64,000 bases of DNA from Paragonimus westermani (Eukaryota > Platyhelminthes > Trematoda > Plagiorchiida > Troglotrematidae): contig QNGE01000110.1 in the NCBI GenBank assembly GCA_008508345.1, forward strand, positions 44,182 through 108,181, written 5' to 3'. The notes below the pieces were generated by a model. That model saw only the letters and a program-made list of their open reading frames with translations. It was not told the DNA's origin and made no database searches. The stretch's first letter is position 1; each line of letters starts with the position of its first letter. Below are positions 62,105 through 64,000 of the stretch, in pieces. A program made the translations under genes and the position numbers.

Positions 62105-63760
62105 TTTTATTTCGTCCATCCTCATCAACTGTAAGAACCATTGAAGATGTCGTCTTATTCGGTTCTCTATTTGGTTAACACTATCCATTCCCTCTAATAG
62201 CCAGAACTTTATTCAATCATTCAGTATAGGTAACACCTTCTGTGTATACGCACCTTTGTTTAGAATGACGGCTGCAGAGCCTTTTTAGGCTTAAGCACAA
62301 TTCATTTTTTTATTAAAAGTCTCCGGGTGCTGTAATTTGTCGGTGCGCCTACATCCTTGAAGTTATGTTAATGTATCAAGTTGGCTACCGTGGTCACATG
62401 ATTGACAATGCTAAAAAAGCAACTAATAACTTTGACATTCTCAGAGAAGGAAATGATTGCAAATTGCCTGAGAAAACACACCTTCCCAAATACCCATACG
62501 ATAATTGCACATTGAAGCTCAAATTTTTACTAATGTATCTGAGAGAATGTGTGATCAAACGAAAGTTCTGGACAACCGAAAGCGGAAACAATCCAAAGTT
62601 ATTACTGTGTCTTAGAGGAAACCCTGAAGTAACAGTGACGGAAGACATTTTGTCGGAATACTTTGTGAACATGGTTTTACAGCAAGAGTAAAACGACGTT
62701 CAAACGAGAGTTAAAATTCATTTTGATGACACATTACAAAGGGTTGCTTCAAACTTATTGAAACCCCACTGATTGAGGCACGAATTAAAGCCGGGTGAGA
62801 TAACACAAAAACTACATTATACCTAATTTACTGGAGAGAGTTGTAAAGATGATTCATACTAGTGTGTTTGACAATCAATGAATCAAATGATTATTAAGAA
62901 AATGATGAGTCAGTGTTCATCTGAAGTGGGTCGTGAAGTCCAGAGGCAAATGAGAATACGCCCGTCTCTGTGCGTGTCTGTTTATGTAAGCGTTTGTAAA
63001 CCGTTTTGTGTATATTGAAGAAGAGATAGGTAACGGGAATACCACAGGCTTTTCTCATATGTGTAATTCTCATCCATTTAACAGGTCAAGTCAGTCTGGT
63101 AGAGTCCCGAATCGTCCAGTCAGTTCTCTTCTAGCAGACCTCAGCCGTGCTTCCGAACCACTGACTTGTCATTAATTTGAAGCATGTACCAGTGGTAGTC
63201 ATGTTTTAACGTCGGATGGTGCCAACTAATGTAGAGCAATTTCTTACTGCACACCACATCAATTTTTTCCGAAAATTTCGCAGGGCTTTCAATTTGTTCA
63301 CTGTGATAAACCTAACACTTTTTCACTTAATTCCCTGTGCATGCTGTGACCACAAATAACGAGTCGTTCGTTCTTCGAGTCAAATAACGGGATTTTCCCC
63401 GTATCGTTATCTTCAACAGCCCTTTTGATGTACTATCAGTTGTGTGCTCGTTGGTGTTCCGAATATATTCTTTTTGGGAGGAATAATCGTGATCAGAAAT
63501 AAATACAGGGGTTCCTTGATCTTGGTATAGACAATATGCCAGACTGGCCACAAAACCTCGTCACAGTAATCGAAGGCATTGAAAACTGACTTATGACTCT
63601 TCAAAACTGCTTTTGGTTTGTCCTCCAGGATGTTTGATGTCAGTTAGTAGAGTTAATGTTCAAGTACAATTTCGTGACAGCCTAATCCTCAGTCCTTAGT
63701 CTTACTGTGCTAAATGAGCGCATCGATTCCTAGCCCTATCTTTATGATTCAATAGCAAAT
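62105..63760. other. No recognisable gene
   Basis: A 108-codon ATG-started frame at 62,365-62,691 is open on the plus strand, with a long antisense frame over the same bases. Its translation includes LPEKTHLPKYPYDNCTLKLK but matches nothing I recognise. The rest is AT-rich with short frames. Confidence 0.35.
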
Positions 63761-63765
63761 TTGGT

Positions 63766-64000
63766 GTTAGTGTAGTGAGGATAGACGGTCGCACCATACT
63801 ACTCACACCACTATTCAGTAGCGGCGGATCGAGATGATCGCGGATCGAGATAATCGCGTGATAAATACGGCAGAGATACGGGATGGATCGTTGGAGGTTA
63901 GAATGACATATAATGGTATTCGCTACACGACGGAACTGATACATGGTGTCTAGAGCGACTGGAGTATCCTCAGAAGAGTATGGTGTGCAAATGAGTGTTT
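63766..64000 (+). repeat. Dispersed repeat R1, copy 2 (continues past the window end)
   Basis: Aligns in opposite orientation with 10,757-10,979. It differs from copy 1 by a 16-bp tandem duplication (CGGATCGAGATGATCG at 63,825 followed by CGGATCGAGATAATCG at 63,841), where copy 1 has a single unit. The match is still good at base 64,000, so the element extends further. Confidence 0.75.

Noticed and set aside
62365..62691. 108-codon ORF as a gene or as the N-terminal part of the neighbouring PLE
   Set aside because: It lies on the opposite strand to the PLE, shows no motif, and has an equally long antisense frame. The length is within reach of chance.
1..64000. CRISPR arrays, bacterial operons or prophage
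   Set aside because: No regularly spaced direct repeats, no long dense ORFs, no ribosome-binding sites. Splice-like signals and eukaryotic retroelements point to a eukaryote.

Overview
The window looks like eukaryotic, gene-poor, AT-rich nuclear DNA. There are no operons, ribosome-binding sites or long ORFs: the longest ATG-started frame is 186 codons, and there are many short frames of the length expected by chance. What can be recognised is mostly decayed retroelements. Three are relics of Penelope-like elements (PLEs) of the GIY-YIG endonuclease class, and several are tRNA-derived short retroposon heads with A and B boxes. PLEs with this RT / GIY-YIG arrangement, together with tRNA-headed SINEs and widely spaced small exons, are typical of flatworms. 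I think a trematode-like (digenean) genome is the best guess, but this is inference and other PLE-bearing invertebrates are possible.

Layout. 1-27.7 kb: unrecognised DNA with a few coding-like intervals (2.35-2.73, 8.34-8.60, 18.64-18.91, 20.48-21.04, and 23.45-23.92 on the minus strand), two tRNA-like modules (8.6 and 24.0 kb) and one arm of a long dispersed repeat (10.76-10.98 kb). 28.0-29.5 kb: a 5'-truncated PLE on the minus strand, joined at its truncated end to an inverted copy of its own 3' end, so the locus is bounded by roughly 287-bp inverted repeats. 30.5-30.8 kb: a possible LTR-retrotransposon gag zinc-knuckle relic. 34.4-35.9 kb: two coding-like islands. 38.75-39.33 kb: two tRNA-headed retroposon copies facing each other as a palindrome with arms of about 225 bp. 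44.8-45.5 kb: a CpG-rich block preceded by a TATA-like box.

51.1-60.0 kb: the best candidate for a cellular gene, on the plus strand. A strong splice acceptor is followed after 8 nt by an ATG encoding a typical signal peptide. That exon ends at a GC-type donor (CAG|GCAAGT). Exons at 54,171-54,245, from 58,686, and from 59,894 can be joined in phase. The family is unknown. Introns of this model contain a tRNA-headed retroposon (57.55-57.73), a PLE relic (57.74-58.4) and another dispersed repeat (59.37-59.48). 60.6-62.1 kb: a third PLE relic (minus). 63.77-64.0 kb: the second copy of the 10.8-kb repeat, opposite in orientation, running off the window end.

No complete protein-coding gene, functional tRNA, rRNA or CRISPR array, and no obviously new system, could be supported. 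The most interesting observations are the two inverted retroelement structures, the composite tRNA-headed retroposon, and the GC-AG spliced secreted-protein candidate. Exon calls were made by eye from splice consensus, reading-frame phase and protein-like composition, and carry low to moderate confidence.
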